From positions 1-64,000 of the forward strand of contig NZ_LMJW01000018.1 of the NCBI RefSeq assembly GCF_001429505.1: a stretch of DNA of 64,000 nucleotides, given 5' to 3'. Below the pieces are notes generated by a model. The model worked only from the letters and a program-made list of their open reading frames with translations, was not told where the DNA came from and did no database searches. How positions within the stretch are numbered: position 1 is the stretch's first letter; every line of letters begins with the position of its first letter. Source of the stretch: Allobosea sp. Root483D1 (GTDB taxonomy: Bacteria; Pseudomonadota; Alphaproteobacteria; Rhizobiales; Beijerinckiaceae). Below are positions 1 to 9,590 of the stretch, in pieces. The position numbers and the translations under genes were made by a program.

Positions 1-85
1 AGATCACAACTGTAGGGCGTTGCGGACGGGCATAACCCCGACCGTTCACAACAACGTCCGCGCTAACCGAAGAATGCATGTTCAT
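1..85 (-). CDS. phnA: Phosphonoacetate hydrolase-like protein, N-terminus only
   Basis: Partial gene running off the left edge. A strong Shine-Dalgarno (GGGAGG) lies about 5 bases before an ATG at 85, and 28 codons follow. The translation contains VVVNGRGYARPQRPTVVI. This resembles the start of phosphonoacetate hydrolases, which open with a VNGR-Y--P-RP-VVV strand before the catalytic domain. It begins 11 bases after the phnW stop, so the two are co-transcribed. Phosphonoacetate hydrolase splits phosphonoacetate into acetate and phosphate, the last step of the PhnWAY route for 2-aminoethylphosphonate. The catalytic core is outside the window, so the call rests on the N-terminal strand and its partner gene. 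Confidence 0.6.
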   Translation of the reverse strand, partial: MNMHSSVSADVVVNGRGYARPQRPTVVI

Positions 86-96
86 CGCTGCCTCCC

Positions 97-1242
97 TCAC
101 GCCGCCGACCTGAGGCCGACGCCCATCTCGTCGAGAACCGACGAAACGGTGGCGACGAAGTTGCGCATGTCCTGCGCACCCAGCGCCCCGATGCAGCCGA
201 TACGGAAGCTGTCGGCCACGGTGAGCTTGCCGGGGTAGATGACGTAGCCGGCATCCTTCAGCGCGTCGTAGAAGCGCTGGAAGACGAAGCGCTCATCCTC
301 CGGCATATGGAAGGTGACGATGATCGGGGCCTGCCGGGCCGCGGGGAGCAGCGTGCGGAAGCCGAGGGCCTCCATGCCCTCGATCAGGATCCGAGCGTTC
401 TCGGCGTAGCGGTCGCCGCGCCCGGCGACGCCGCCTTCCGCCCAGAACTCCTGAAGCGCCGCGTGGAACGCCACGATGACGTGGATCGGCGGCGTGAAGC
501 GGTATTGGCCGGTGCGCTCGAAGGTGGCGTGCTGATCATGCAGGTCGAGGACGAGGGTCGTGGCATTGCCCTTGGTCTGCGCGAGTGCGCTCTTGCGGGC
601 GATGACGAAGCCGAGGCCGGGCACGCCCTGGATGCACTTGTTCGAGGAGGCCGCGACCGCATCGAAATGGACGTCGCGGCTGTCGAGCGGCAGCGCACCG
701 AAGGCGCTCATCGAGTCGACCAGCAGGCGCCGGCCGTGCCGCTTCACCAGTGTGGCGATCGCCTCGATCGGATTGCGAATTCCGCTGGTCGTCTCGCAGT
801 GGACCGCGAAGACATGCGAGATACCGGCATCCCCGCCGAGCAGCGTGTCGACCTCGGTCAGGTCCGGCGGCATGTCCTCGGCCGTCTCATGGACGATCAC
901 GCTACGCCCGGCGATCTCCAGGATCCGCCTGGCGCGCTGACCATAGGCGCCGTTGATCAGGACGAGCACCGTGCCGTCGCGCGGGACGAAGGTCGTCAGC
1001 ATGGCCTCGACGGCGAAGGTGCCGGAGCCCTGCATGGGAACGGTGACGAACTCCGATCCGCCGTGGATGACCTTCGGCAATTCGTCCATGACGGCCTTGT
1101 TGATGCCGACGAAGGTTGCGTCGCGCGACCCCCAATCGTGGATCATGGCCTCCTTGATGGCCTTGCTGGTGGTCAACGGCCCGGGTGTCAGGAGAAGCGG
1201 ATCACCGGTTTCGGAAACGGCGGGGCGGCGGGGGGCAACCAT
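97..1242 (-). CDS. phnW: 2-aminoethylphosphonate--pyruvate transaminase
   Basis: PLP-dependent class V aminotransferase of about 381 residues. It transfers the amino group of 2-aminoethylphosphonate to pyruvate, giving phosphonoacetaldehyde and alanine in the cytoplasm. Seen: N-terminal LLLTPGPLTTS (about residues 17-26) and DWGSRD (36-41), both typical of PhnW; VDSMSAFG (175-182) with the PLP-binding Asp; SSNKCIQGVPG (199-209) with Lys202 as Schiff-base lysine. The length matches the family. The frame stays open to 1572, but homology begins just after the ATG at 1242, so I place the start there. The phnA-like gene follows 11 bases downstream, supporting phosphonate use as a phosphorus or nitrogen source. 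Confidence 0.9.
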   Translation of the reverse strand: MVAPRRPAVSETGDPLLLTPGPLTTSKAIKEAMIHDWGSRDATFVGINKAVMDELPKVIHGGSEFVTVPMQGSGTFAVEAMLTTFVPRDGTVLVLINGAYGQRARRILEIAGRSVIVHETAEDMPPDLTEVDTLLGGDAGISHVFAVHCETTSGIRNPIEAIATLVKRHGRRLLVDSMSAFGALPLDSRDVHFDAVAASSNKCIQGVPGLGFVIARKSALAQTKGNATTLVLDLHDQHATFERTGQYRFTPPIHVIVAFHAALQEFWAEGGVAGRGDRYAENARILIEGMEALGFRTLLPAARQAPIIVTFHMPEDERFVFQRFYDALKDAGYVIYPGKLTVADSFRIGCIGALGAQDMRNFVATVSSVLDEMGVGLRSAA

Positions 1243-1901
1243 GGCGCGGTCTCGCTCTTTGCGTGTCAGCGGATGACCAGACGCTAGGCGGCCTCGACCT
1301 ATCGATCCAATACGTTCTTTCCATCTATCATATTGATGAAACCTATAGATCTCAGGCCGCGGTGGGGACTGTGTCGAACAGCGATGCTGCCAGACCGGCT
1401 GGCCCGAGGGGCGGGCTGCGGTGCCGAGGCTGGGTGATCCTGCGCAGAGCCGAGCCGGCCCAGCGCGGGGGCTGGTTTCTCCGAGCGACGCCTTGTGATG
1501 AAAGTGACGTAAAGGAAGTGCTATTTTCCTTGCGGAATGATAGGAAATAATTTCTTTATCGTATACCCCCATTTGGGGAGTTTACCCTTGGTTAGAATCA
1601 GGAATAATCCCGCCGCGGCGTTGGTGATCGGCGAGCTTAATGAGCAATAAGAGTACCATCTGGGCCCAGCCGGCGATCCGCCTCCTGAATCTCACAGTTC
1701 AGAGCAAGAACATCGGCCGAAGTACGCGGTCGGCCGCTCCTGTGAGCCATGTCCTTCAAGATTCGTGCGGAATCTCCAAAACTAGAATCACGATAGAAGA
1801 CTAAAAAGCGTCACGCACGATCGCGATGTGCAATTCTTGAGAATACAGCAGCCGAAATCAGAATATCTGCCGCCGCGTGCGGCCCACGGGAGCTTCCTCT
1901 G
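1243..1901. other. Intergenic region between phnW and the RTX gene
   Basis: 659 bases without a convincing gene, more AT-rich than the surroundings in its centre. It must hold divergent promoters for phnW (leftward) and the RTX gene (rightward). Visible elements are two near-identical 12-mers beginning ACCTAT at 1297-1308 and 1341-1352, 44 bases apart (about four helical turns), which could be regulator sites for phnW. Short inverted repeats occur at 1512-1531 (AAGGAA/TTCCTT) and 1544-1554 (GAAAT/ATTTC). No strong sigma-70 pair is obvious. Confidence 0.4.
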
Positions 1902-4900
1902 ATGTCCACGATCACCGTCGATTTCTCGGCTGCCACTTTCGGCCAGGTCTTCAACCCTGGGACCCTCATCGAGGCCTTCACCGTCGATGGCAACGGTGCG
2001 CGGCCCGTGAGCCCGCTCGACGCGGTTTCACAGACCGTGACGGCGACGATCGACGGCGGGCCCGCTGAGCTGTCCTTCACCTTCAACGGTTTGAATGGCA
2101 GCCTGCCGGCCTGGGCGGCGGCGCCGACCAGCAATGATGTCTACCTGCTCGGGGGCTCGAGCTACGGCTTTCACCTGAATTCGCCCGGCAGCGTGCCTAG
2201 TTTTTCGAGCGTTCTGGCGGCTATCAATGCCATCAACAACAACGACTACCCGACGCCGCAGGCCTTCTATCAGGCGATCCTCGCGGCCCAGAACGCGTTT
2301 GCGAGCTGGGTCGCGCAGGTGCGCGATCTGACGTTCACCGACCTTACCCTGTATTCGGGGACGGAGCAGGTCGGGACACTCCAGCTCAGCGAACCCAGGT
2401 CCTTCGACCCGGGCGACGCCGTGAATGGCGTGACGCCCGCCTATCTGCTCAATCCAGCGAACAGTTTTGTCATCACCGGCGCGGCTTTCGATGACGATCT
2501 GATGGGGGGCGCCGGCAACGACACCATTTCCGGCGGCGACGGTGACGACCGCCTGACCGGTGGCGCAGGCGCCGACGTCATCGACGGCGGGAGTGACAAT
2601 CTCGGCACCAGCGGGATCGGCGATACAGCTTCTTATGCGAGCTCCGCCGCCGGCGTGACCGTAGACCTGTCCCTGGCTGGTCCGCAGGTCTCGGCAGGCG
2701 ATGCGGCCGGCGACACCCTGACGAATATCGAGAACATCGACGGCTCGGCCTTCAACGATTCTCTGAAGGGCGATAGCGGCAGCAACCTGATTGTCGGCGG
2801 GGACGGCAACGACCTCATCGAGGGCGGAGCCGGAGCCGACGAGCTGATCGGCGGGGCCGGGGCCGATACGCTGAGCTATGCGGGGTCGAGCGGGGCGGTC
2901 ACCGTCAACCTCGCCACGTCGACGGCGACAGGCGGGGACGCGACCGGGGATACTTTCGGGGGCTTTGAAAACCTGATCGGTTCGGCTCACGACGATACCC
3001 TCACCGGCGATGCCGGCGCCAACACCATCGAAGGCGGTGCCGGGGCCGACACATTGAGCGGCGCGGTTGGGAATGACACGCTGAGCTATGCCGGTTCGAG
3101 CGGCGGGGTCACCGTCGACCTCGCCGTGCCGGCCGCGACGACTGGCGGCGACGCGACCGGCGATGTGATCAGCGGTTTTGAGAACCTGCTCGGTTCGGCC
3201 CAGGGAGATACCCTCTCCGGCGATGCCGGCATCAACATCATCGACGGCGGCGACGGCGACGACACCGTCCGCGGCGCAGCCGGCGCCGACGTGCTGCGTG
3301 GCGGGGCGGGCAGCGATACGCTCAGCTATGTCGGCTCGATCGCGGCAGTGACCGTCAACCTCGCCTTGCAGACTGCGACCGGCGGCCACGCCACCGGCGA
3401 CACGATCAGCGGCTTCGAGAACCTCACGGGATCGAGCTTCGCCGACATCATCACCGCGAGCAATGCCGCCAACGCAATCGATGGCGGGGACGGCATCGAC
3501 ACCGTCAGCTATGCCAGTGCCACGACCGAGGTCATGATCGGCCTGATCGGTAGTGGAGGGGCCGGAGCGGCCGGGGACGTCCTGACCAATGTCGAGAACC
3601 TCATCGGTTCGGCGTTCGATGACTTCCTCGCCGGCTCCAACGGCGCGAACGTCATCGACGGTGGCGCCGGCGACGACCTCATTGTGGGCGGCGCGGGCGC
3701 TGACCGCCTGACCGGCGGCGCAAACACGGCGTTCGGCGATACCGCCGGCTACTTTAGCAGCACGGCCGGCGTCACGGTGAACCTCGCTCTGGCCACGGCA
3801 CAGGTCAGCGCAGGCGATGCGAGCGGCGACATCCTGTCGGGCATCGAGAACGTCGTCGGCTCGGGCCATGCCGATACGCTGCTGGGCAGCGCCGGAAACA
3901 GCCGCCTCGAGGGGGCGGCCGGTAACGACATCATCGAAGGCGGAGCGGGCGCCGACTATCTCGACGGCGGGGCCGATATCGACACCTTGCGCTACGCCGC
4001 CTCGAACGTGGCCGTGCAGGTCAATCTCGCCGCGAATACCGCGACGGGCGGCCACGCGGCCGGCGACACGATCCTGAATTTCGAGAACGTCACCGGTTCC
4101 GGCTTCAACGACGACCTGACCGGCAACGCCGGCGTGAACATCCTCGAGGGCGGGGCCGGCAACGACATCCTGGAGGGCGGTGTCGGCGCTGACACGCTGA
4201 ACGGCGGCGCGGGCGCCGATACGGCGCGCTATGCGGCGTCGGCTGCCGGTGTCACGATTGAACTTAACCTGAGCGGTCCGCAGGTCAGCGGTGGCGATGC
4301 TGCGGGCGACATCTTCATCGGGATCGAGAACGTCATCGGCTCGAATTTCAACGACAATCTGTTGGGCAGCGCGGCGGCCAACAACCTGGCCGGTGGCGAT
4401 GGCAACGATTACATTGACGGTCGCGGCGGCGCTGACGTGCTCAACGGCGGCAACGGCACCGACACCCTTTCCTATGTGGGCTCCGTGGCGGGCGTCACGG
4501 TCAATCTCACGGCCAATACGGCGACCGGCGGCGACGCCACCGGTGACATCATCTCGAATTTCGAGAACGTTCTCGGCTCCAACGCCGCCGACACCATCAC
4601 CGGCTCTGCCGGGAACAATATGCTGATGGGACAGGCCGGCAACGACATGCTCTCGGGCATGGCGGGAGACGATACGCTCTACGGCGGCAACGGTGCCGAC
4701 ACGCTCAACGGCGGCGACGGTGCCGACACGGTCCGCTACCTCGACGAACGCCTAAGCGGCGAGGGCGCCGGGCAGCGCGTGATCGTCAACCTCTCCGCGG
4801 TGGCGATCACCGTCCCCAGCGGCCCGGGAGCCGGCACGGTCGCGGCCGGCAAGGCGATCGACACTTACGGTCTGACCGACACGCTCATCGGCATCGAGCG

Positions 4901-7900
4901 GGTGGTGGGCACCAATGCGGCTGTCGGCGACATCATCTACGGCAATGACGCCGACAATGATTTCGTCGGCCTGGTCGGCGACGATGAGCTTGTCGGCGGC
5001 GCCGGCAGCGACACCTTTGTCGGTGGCGCCGGTACAGACAAGTTGGATGGAGGTCCAAACTACCGTGCCGGCTTCTACGATGACGATTTCGACTTTGTCG
5101 ACTATCGCCGCGAAGCGAATGAAGGCGGTCGCGACTATGGTGCCGCTCCCGTGCAGGGCATCACCGTCAATCTCGACGCGGGCACCGCGACCGACACCTA
5201 CGGCAATGCCGAACAACTCGTGGACATCGAAGGTGTCCGCGGGACGCAGCTCGATGACAGCTTCATGGGCTCCTCCCAGAACGATGACTTTGTCGGCTTC
5301 AAGGGCTCGGACAGCTTCAATGGCGGCGCCGGCAACGACACCGTCTATTACAACCTGGATGCCTCGGGTAACCGCAACTCCGATAATACTGCCGATGACA
5401 ATGGAACGCGCGGCGTTGTGGTGAACCTCGGTAACACCAACATTGCCGATCTGCAGGGCTATCTGACCGGAATGGGGACGACGGTCACGACGTCCTATAC
5501 CGACATCTTCGCCTTCCGCGCCTATGATGGCTGGGGCGATACCGATGCGTTGGTCGGCATCGAGCGTATCCGCGGCACCGACCAGAGCGACATCGTCATC
5601 GGCAGCAGCGCCAGCAACCGGGCCCGGTTGGGGGCTGGGGCGGATTTCTTCGACGGCGCCGGCGGCACCAATGACATGATCGATTTCCGGTCGAACGGTG
5701 GCACTCTCACGCTTGGGACGGTGGCCAATTTGAACGCCGGGGCGTTCACGCTGACGGCGCAGATGCTCTCCTTCGTGACCGGTGGCTATGCTCCAACGAC
5801 GATCGCCGGCCAGTCCGCCCGCGACTTCTCCAACGCGATCGACGAGTTCCGCAATGTCGAGAGCATGCGCGGCTCGCAGGTCGGCGACGTTCTGATCGGC
5901 AATGGGCTCGCCAACGAGCTGCATGGCGAGGCCGGCAACGACTATCTCCTCGGCGGCCTCGGCGAGGACAGGTTCATCGGTGGGCTGGGCAACGATGTCC
6001 TCGACGGCCGCCCGATCAATGGCTCGGGCAACCTGGTCAGCGATGTCGACGACTATGACCGCGCGAACTACGGCGACGAGCAGTCGTTCGCCGGTCTCAC
6101 CGGTGCGATCCTGCCGGTCGCCGTCAACCTGTCAGGCGTCGCCAGGTCGGTGACCCTTGCCGGCGTCGGCACCTTCACGCTCGCTGCGGGCACGGCGCGC
6201 GACATCTTCGGCGGTACCGATACGCTGATCGACATCGAGGAAGCCGTCGGCACGAACGGCAACGACGTCCTGATCGGCAGCAGCACCGAGAACCTGGACT
6301 ATGAGGGCTTCTTCGGCCTTGCCGGCAACGACGTGATCGAGGGCGGCGCGGGCGGCTTCGACCAGGTCCGCTACGACCTGGATTGGAGTATGCGGCCGCA
6401 GAATTTGCTGAACGCGGCCCTGCCTACGGTCGGCGCGATCGTGAACCTCTCCGCGGTTTCGGTTACGGCAGGCGGCTTCACCGTCGCGGCCGGGCGGGCG
6501 CGCGACGTGACCGGGGGCACCGATACCCTCTCTGGTATCGAGGGTATCCGCGGTTCCGAGTTGGACGACTTTTTATTCGGCGGAGCGGCGGACGAATACT
6601 TCCGTGCGATGAGAGGCGCCGATCTGATCAATGGCGGCGCCGGCTTCGATTATGCCGACTACCGCTCCGAGGTGGCGAACGGCGGTACACTGGGCCTCAT
6701 CGCCAACCTGTCCGCTAATGCGATCACGGTCGGGTCGGACATTGTCGGGAGCAACTTCGCTCGCGATACCTTCAACTCCTTCGATACGCTGGTCGGCATC
6801 GAAGGCATCGTCGGTAGCGACAACAACGACTTCGTCGTCGGCAGCGAGGCGGTCAACGAGCTGCGGGGGCGCAATGGCGACGACATTCTGCTCGGCATGG
6901 GTGGCGATGACCGTCTCTTCGGCGATGGCGGCAACGATACGCTGGAGGGCGGCGCCGGCCTGGATTGGCTGTATGGCGGTGGGGGCGATGATATCCTCCG
7001 CGGTGGTGCTGCTTACGACGTCATGATCGGTGGCTCCGGCTTCGACGTGTTCGACGGGACGTCCGCCGGACCGAGCGATCCCGAAGACTTCGACGCCGTC
7101 CGATACGACCTCGAGGGCGGGTCACAGGGCGTGACCGTCAACCTGCTCACCGGTGTCGCGACCGACTCCTTCGGCAATACCGATCTGCTGATCGACATCG
7201 AGGAGGTGTGGGGCACGGCCTTCGCCGACCGGTTGACCGGAGGCAATGCGGCCAACAACAACGACTGGGAGATGTTCTTCGGCTTGGCGGGCGCCGACCG
7301 GATCGACGGCGGAGTCGGCTTCGACGAGGTGCGCTACGACAAGGATGCCGTCAATGGCGGCACCAGCGGCATCGTTGCCGATCTTCAGGTCGGCACGATC
7401 AAGGACGGTTTCGGTCACATCGACATCGTCCGCAACGTCGAGGGCATCCGTGGCACCCAGTTCGTCGACACCCTGAACGGAGACGGCGGCGACAACCGCT
7501 TCCGCGGCCTTGCCGGAGCCGACGTCATCGACGGCCGCGGCGGCGTCGATACCATCGACTACGGCCGCGACGCGGCGAATGGCGGTGCTCAGGGCGTCAC
7601 CGTCAATCTGGCGACGGGGATCGGCAAGGACGGCTTCGGCCATCAGGATCTGATCTTCAACGTCGAGAACGTGATTGGCACCGAGGTTGCTGATCAACTG
7701 ACGGGTTCGAGCGGCGTCAACAAACTCGACGGCCGGGGTGGAAATGACACCCTGGTCGGCGGCCTGGGTGCGGACACGCTGATCGGCGGCGCCGGCAACG
7801 ACGTCTTCCGCTTCACCAACGTTGCCGATGGCGGCGATTTCATCTGGGATTTCGCCAAGGGCCAGGATCGAGTCCAGATCTCCGCCTCGGGCTTCGCCGG

Positions 7901-8129
7901 AGCCGGCCTCGTCGGCTCGGCCGCCGGGACCATGGTGACGGCGGCGCAGTTCCTGGCCGCCGGCTCCGGCCACGTTGCGACCACCGCGGCGCAGCGTTTC
8001 ATCTACGACCAGTCGACCGACCAGCTCTGGTTCGACAGCAACGGCACCGGTGCCGGCGGAGATGTGCTGATCGGGACGTTCACCAACAACCCGAACATCA
8101 CCAATACGGACCTGTTCCTGATCCTCTAA
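1902..8129 (+). CDS. Giant RTX (hemolysin-type calcium-binding repeat) secreted protein
   Basis: A 2075-residue acidic, glycine- and aspartate-rich protein with no cysteine. Residues 1-200 are a non-repeat N-terminus. From about 201 to 945 there are regular modules of roughly 75-95 residues. Each pairs a VTVNLA beta segment and a GD-x-(I/F)-x-GFENL-GS segment with GGAGNDTL-type nonapeptides. From about 946 to 1960 the modules are longer and less regular (DTYG--DTLIGIE, RYD). The C-terminus from about 1964 (GGAGNDVFRF) resembles the serralysin C-terminal domain. The end, TDLFLIL, fits an uncleaved type I secretion signal. There is no Sec signal. GGGAG at 1888-1892 lies 9 bases before ATG. No type I exporter is nearby, so export probably uses a remote system. 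A matrix or adhesin role is inferred from the adjacent polysaccharide locus. Confidence 0.9.
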   Translation: MSTITVDFSAATFGQVFNPGTLIEAFTVDGNGARPVSPLDAVSQTVTATIDGGPAELSFTFNGLNGSLPAWAAAPTSNDVYLLGGSSYGFHLNSPGSVPSFSSVLAAINAINNNDYPTPQAFYQAILAAQNAFASWVAQVRDLTFTDLTLYSGTEQVGTLQLSEPRSFDPGDAVNGVTPAYLLNPANSFVITGAAFDDDLMGGAGNDTISGGDGDDRLTGGAGADVIDGGSDNLGTSGIGDTASYASSAAGVTVDLSLAGPQVSAGDAAGDTLTNIENIDGSAFNDSLKGDSGSNLIVGGDGNDLIEGGAGADELIGGAGADTLSYAGSSGAVTVNLATSTATGGDATGDTFGGFENLIGSAHDDTLTGDAGANTIEGGAGADTLSGAVGNDTLSYAGSSGGVTVDLAVPAATTGGDATGDVISGFENLLGSAQGDTLSGDAGINIIDGGDGDDTVRGAAGADVLRGGAGSDTLSYVGSIAAVTVNLALQTATGGHATGDTISGFENLTGSSFADIITASNAANAIDGGDGIDTVSYASATTEVMIGLIGSGGAGAAGDVLTNVENLIGSAFDDFLAGSNGANVIDGGAGDDLIVGGAGADRLTGGANTAFGDTAGYFSSTAGVTVNLALATAQVSAGDASGDILSGIENVVGSGHADTLLGSAGNSRLEGAAGNDIIEGGAGADYLDGGADIDTLRYAASNVAVQVNLAANTATGGHAAGDTILNFENVTGSGFNDDLTGNAGVNILEGGAGNDILEGGVGADTLNGGAGADTARYAASAAGVTIELNLSGPQVSGGDAAGDIFIGIENVIGSNFNDNLLGSAAANNLAGGDGNDYIDGRGGADVLNGGNGTDTLSYVGSVAGVTVNLTANTATGGDATGDIISNFENVLGSNAADTITGSAGNNMLMGQAGNDMLSGMAGDDTLYGGNGADTLNGGDGADTVRYLDERLSGEGAGQRVIVNLSAVAITVPSGPGAGTVAAGKAIDTYGLTDTLIGIERVVGTNAAVGDIIYGNDADNDFVGLVGDDELVGGAGSDTFVGGAGTDKLDGGPNYRAGFYDDDFDFVDYRREANEGGRDYGAAPVQGITVNLDAGTATDTYGNAEQLVDIEGVRGTQLDDSFMGSSQNDDFVGFKGSDSFNGGAGNDTVYYNLDASGNRNSDNTADDNGTRGVVVNLGNTNIADLQGYLTGMGTTVTTSYTDIFAFRAYDGWGDTDALVGIERIRGTDQSDIVIGSSASNRARLGAGADFFDGAGGTNDMIDFRSNGGTLTLGTVANLNAGAFTLTAQMLSFVTGGYAPTTIAGQSARDFSNAIDEFRNVESMRGSQVGDVLIGNGLANELHGEAGNDYLLGGLGEDRFIGGLGNDVLDGRPINGSGNLVSDVDDYDRANYGDEQSFAGLTGAILPVAVNLSGVARSVTLAGVGTFTLAAGTARDIFGGTDTLIDIEEAVGTNGNDVLIGSSTENLDYEGFFGLAGNDVIEGGAGGFDQVRYDLDWSMRPQNLLNAALPTVGAIVNLSAVSVTAGGFTVAAGRARDVTGGTDTLSGIEGIRGSELDDFLFGGAADEYFRAMRGADLINGGAGFDYADYRSEVANGGTLGLIANLSANAITVGSDIVGSNFARDTFNSFDTLVGIEGIVGSDNNDFVVGSEAVNELRGRNGDDILLGMGGDDRLFGDGGNDTLEGGAGLDWLYGGGGDDILRGGAAYDVMIGGSGFDVFDGTSAGPSDPEDFDAVRYDLEGGSQGVTVNLLTGVATDSFGNTDLLIDIEEVWGTAFADRLTGGNAANNNDWEMFFGLAGADRIDGGVGFDEVRYDKDAVNGGTSGIVADLQVGTIKDGFGHIDIVRNVEGIRGTQFVDTLNGDGGDNRFRGLAGADVIDGRGGVDTIDYGRDAANGGAQGVTVNLATGIGKDGFGHQDLIFNVENVIGTEVADQLTGSSGVNKLDGRGGNDTLVGGLGADTLIGGAGNDVFRFTNVADGGDFIWDFAKGQDRVQISASGFAGAGLVGSAAGTMVTAAQFLAAGSGHVATTAAQRFIYDQSTDQLWFDSNGTGAGGDVLIGTFTNNPNITNTDLFLIL

Positions 8130-8452
8130 AGACCCACCCGATCAGCTGGCAGCGCCGGCTGATCGACAAAATCGTCGCCACCCAAAAGCGAAAGCCGGGT
8201 CCGATTGGATTCGGCTTTCGCGCGTCTGGTGACGTGCAATCTGTCCTGCGATCCTTCCTCGCTTTACGCATCTCTTACGATTTAAACGCATAGGTTGCAT
8301 ATAACGAGATGATGCGCTCCATTGGACATGGCTTCTCCCGGTCCTTCAGGCGCGACGCATCGGCTCCATGACGAGGTAAGGCCACGATGCCCGGTAGCCG
8401 GATTCCCATGTCGAGCCCGCTTCGCAGCCTGAGCCTCACAAGCGCGACCTAG
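8130..8452. other. Intergenic region after the RTX gene
   Basis: 323 bases with no gene seen. The first part holds a strong hairpin (listed separately). The part from about 8265 to 8340 is comparatively AT-rich and probably carries the promoter of the downstream GNAT-glycosyltransferase pair, but no clear -35/-10 pair could be chosen by eye. Confidence 0.4.
8188..8221 (+). terminator. Hairpin after the RTX gene
   Basis: Perfect 10-base inverted repeat, GCGAAAGCCG at 8188-8197 and CGGCTTTCGC at 8212-8221, with a 14-base loop, 59 bases past the stop codon. There is no T tract, so it may act as a weak terminator or as 3' mRNA protection. Confidence 0.6.
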
Positions 8453-9580
8453 ATGTCGCAGCTCGCAATCGAAACGCGCGCTGCGCGCAAGGGCATGGTC
8501 AGGCCGATGCGACCGTCGGATGTGCCTGCCGTCGCCCAGCTGTTCCTGAAGATATTCAGGGAAGCCGACAAGCCGGCCGATGCCGACCTGCAGGACTACC
8601 TGGCAACCTTGACCCTGGCGTCACCGTCCCATGACGACATGACAGGCACACAGGTCTACGAACAGCAGGACGGGCGCATCCGTAGCGTGCTTCTCGCCGT
8701 GCCGATGCGTTTCGTCGCCGGCGGGACCGTCCTGCCCGGGCGCCTGCTCGGCGCCTTCATGACCGATGCCGACAAGGAAGCGGCCGGAGCGGCGCAACTC
8801 ATCCTCGCCCTGCGGCCTCGGCGCGCCGATTTCGCCTTTTGCGACAGCGCCTCGCCGACGAGCCGCAACCATCTTCTCGCCATTGGCGGTAAGCCGATCC
8901 CTGCGCAGAATCTCGAATGGGCCCGCAGCTTCCGCCCGATTGAGGCTCTCGCCGGACGCTTCGCCGAGCGCTTGCTTGGCGGCAAGGGGGTCGGCCTCTC
9001 CATCCTCGCGCGCCCGCTCGACGGCCTGCTGCGGCGCCTGCGGCCGGAACAGGACGCGGCGGAGCCCGGCGCTGCGAGCGTCATGAAGATGCCCGTTTCG
9101 AGCTTCCTCGAGCATGCGCCGCGGCTCATTGCCCATTATGCGGTACGGCCTCTCTGGGATGAGGCGGAGCTCTCCTGGCTGGTGTCGCTGGCGGCGCGGA
9201 ACACTCGGTTGGGCGCGTTCACCATCCGCGCCGTCGCCGACCGCCTCGGGGCGATCATCGGCAGCTTCGTCTACTATGCGGCGCCGGGGCGAACCGCGCA
9301 TGTCCTCAACGTGCTGTCGCTTCCCGGGCGCGAGCCTGCCGTCCTCGACGCGATGTTCCGTCATCTCGACGAGACCGGCCATGTCGAGGCGCGCGGCCGG
9401 ACGCAGCCGGCCCTGATGGCCGGGCTCTCGTTGCAGCGCTGGCTCGTCTTCCGGCATCGGGCCTTCGCCTTCGTGCTGACGCGGGTTCCCGAGATCAACG
9501 ACGCCGTGGCGCGTGGCGATGTCTATGTCGGCGGCCTTGCCGGCGAGGACTGGAGCAGGCTCCTCACCGATTTTCACTGA
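8453..9580 (+). CDS. GNAT-like acyltransferase-fold protein of the polysaccharide locus
   Basis: 375 residues. The N-terminal part (about 15-150) reads like a GNAT/acyl-CoA N-acyltransferase fold: MVRPMRPSDVPAVAQLF opening, then a strand pair with a GRLLGAFMTDADKEAAGAAQLILAL helix, the usual place of the acyl-CoA loop. The canonical Q/R-x-x-G-x-G/A loop is not clear. The C-terminal half has no motif I recognise. The next gene, a glycosyltransferase, starts 10 bases after its stop, so it is likely translated with it and may acylate a sugar precursor. No strong Shine-Dalgarno precedes the ATG at 8453; an in-frame ATG at 8495 is an alternative. Confidence 0.55.
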   Translation: MSQLAIETRAARKGMVRPMRPSDVPAVAQLFLKIFREADKPADADLQDYLATLTLASPSHDDMTGTQVYEQQDGRIRSVLLAVPMRFVAGGTVLPGRLLGAFMTDADKEAAGAAQLILALRPRRADFAFCDSASPTSRNHLLAIGGKPIPAQNLEWARSFRPIEALAGRFAERLLGGKGVGLSILARPLDGLLRRLRPEQDAAEPGAASVMKMPVSSFLEHAPRLIAHYAVRPLWDEAELSWLVSLAARNTRLGAFTIRAVADRLGAIIGSFVYYAAPGRTAHVLNVLSLPGREPAVLDAMFRHLDETGHVEARGRTQPALMAGLSLQRWLVFRHRAFAFVLTRVPEINDAVARGDVYVGGLAGEDWSRLLTDFH

Positions 9581-9590
9581 GGCAGATGCG

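Noticed and set aside
1243-1572. In-frame N-terminal extension of phnW by about 110 residues
   Set aside because: The extension has no resemblance to the aminotransferase family and covers the control region; homology starts just after ATG 1242.
2028-4055. Long open frame opposite the RTX gene
   Set aside because: Mirror image of the GC-rich repeat codons; repetitive sequence with no fold, start signal or family match.
2500-7800. Periodic DNA repeats that might suggest a CRISPR or satellite array
   Set aside because: The repeats are degenerate, multiples of 3, and encode calcium-binding nonapeptides in one open frame.
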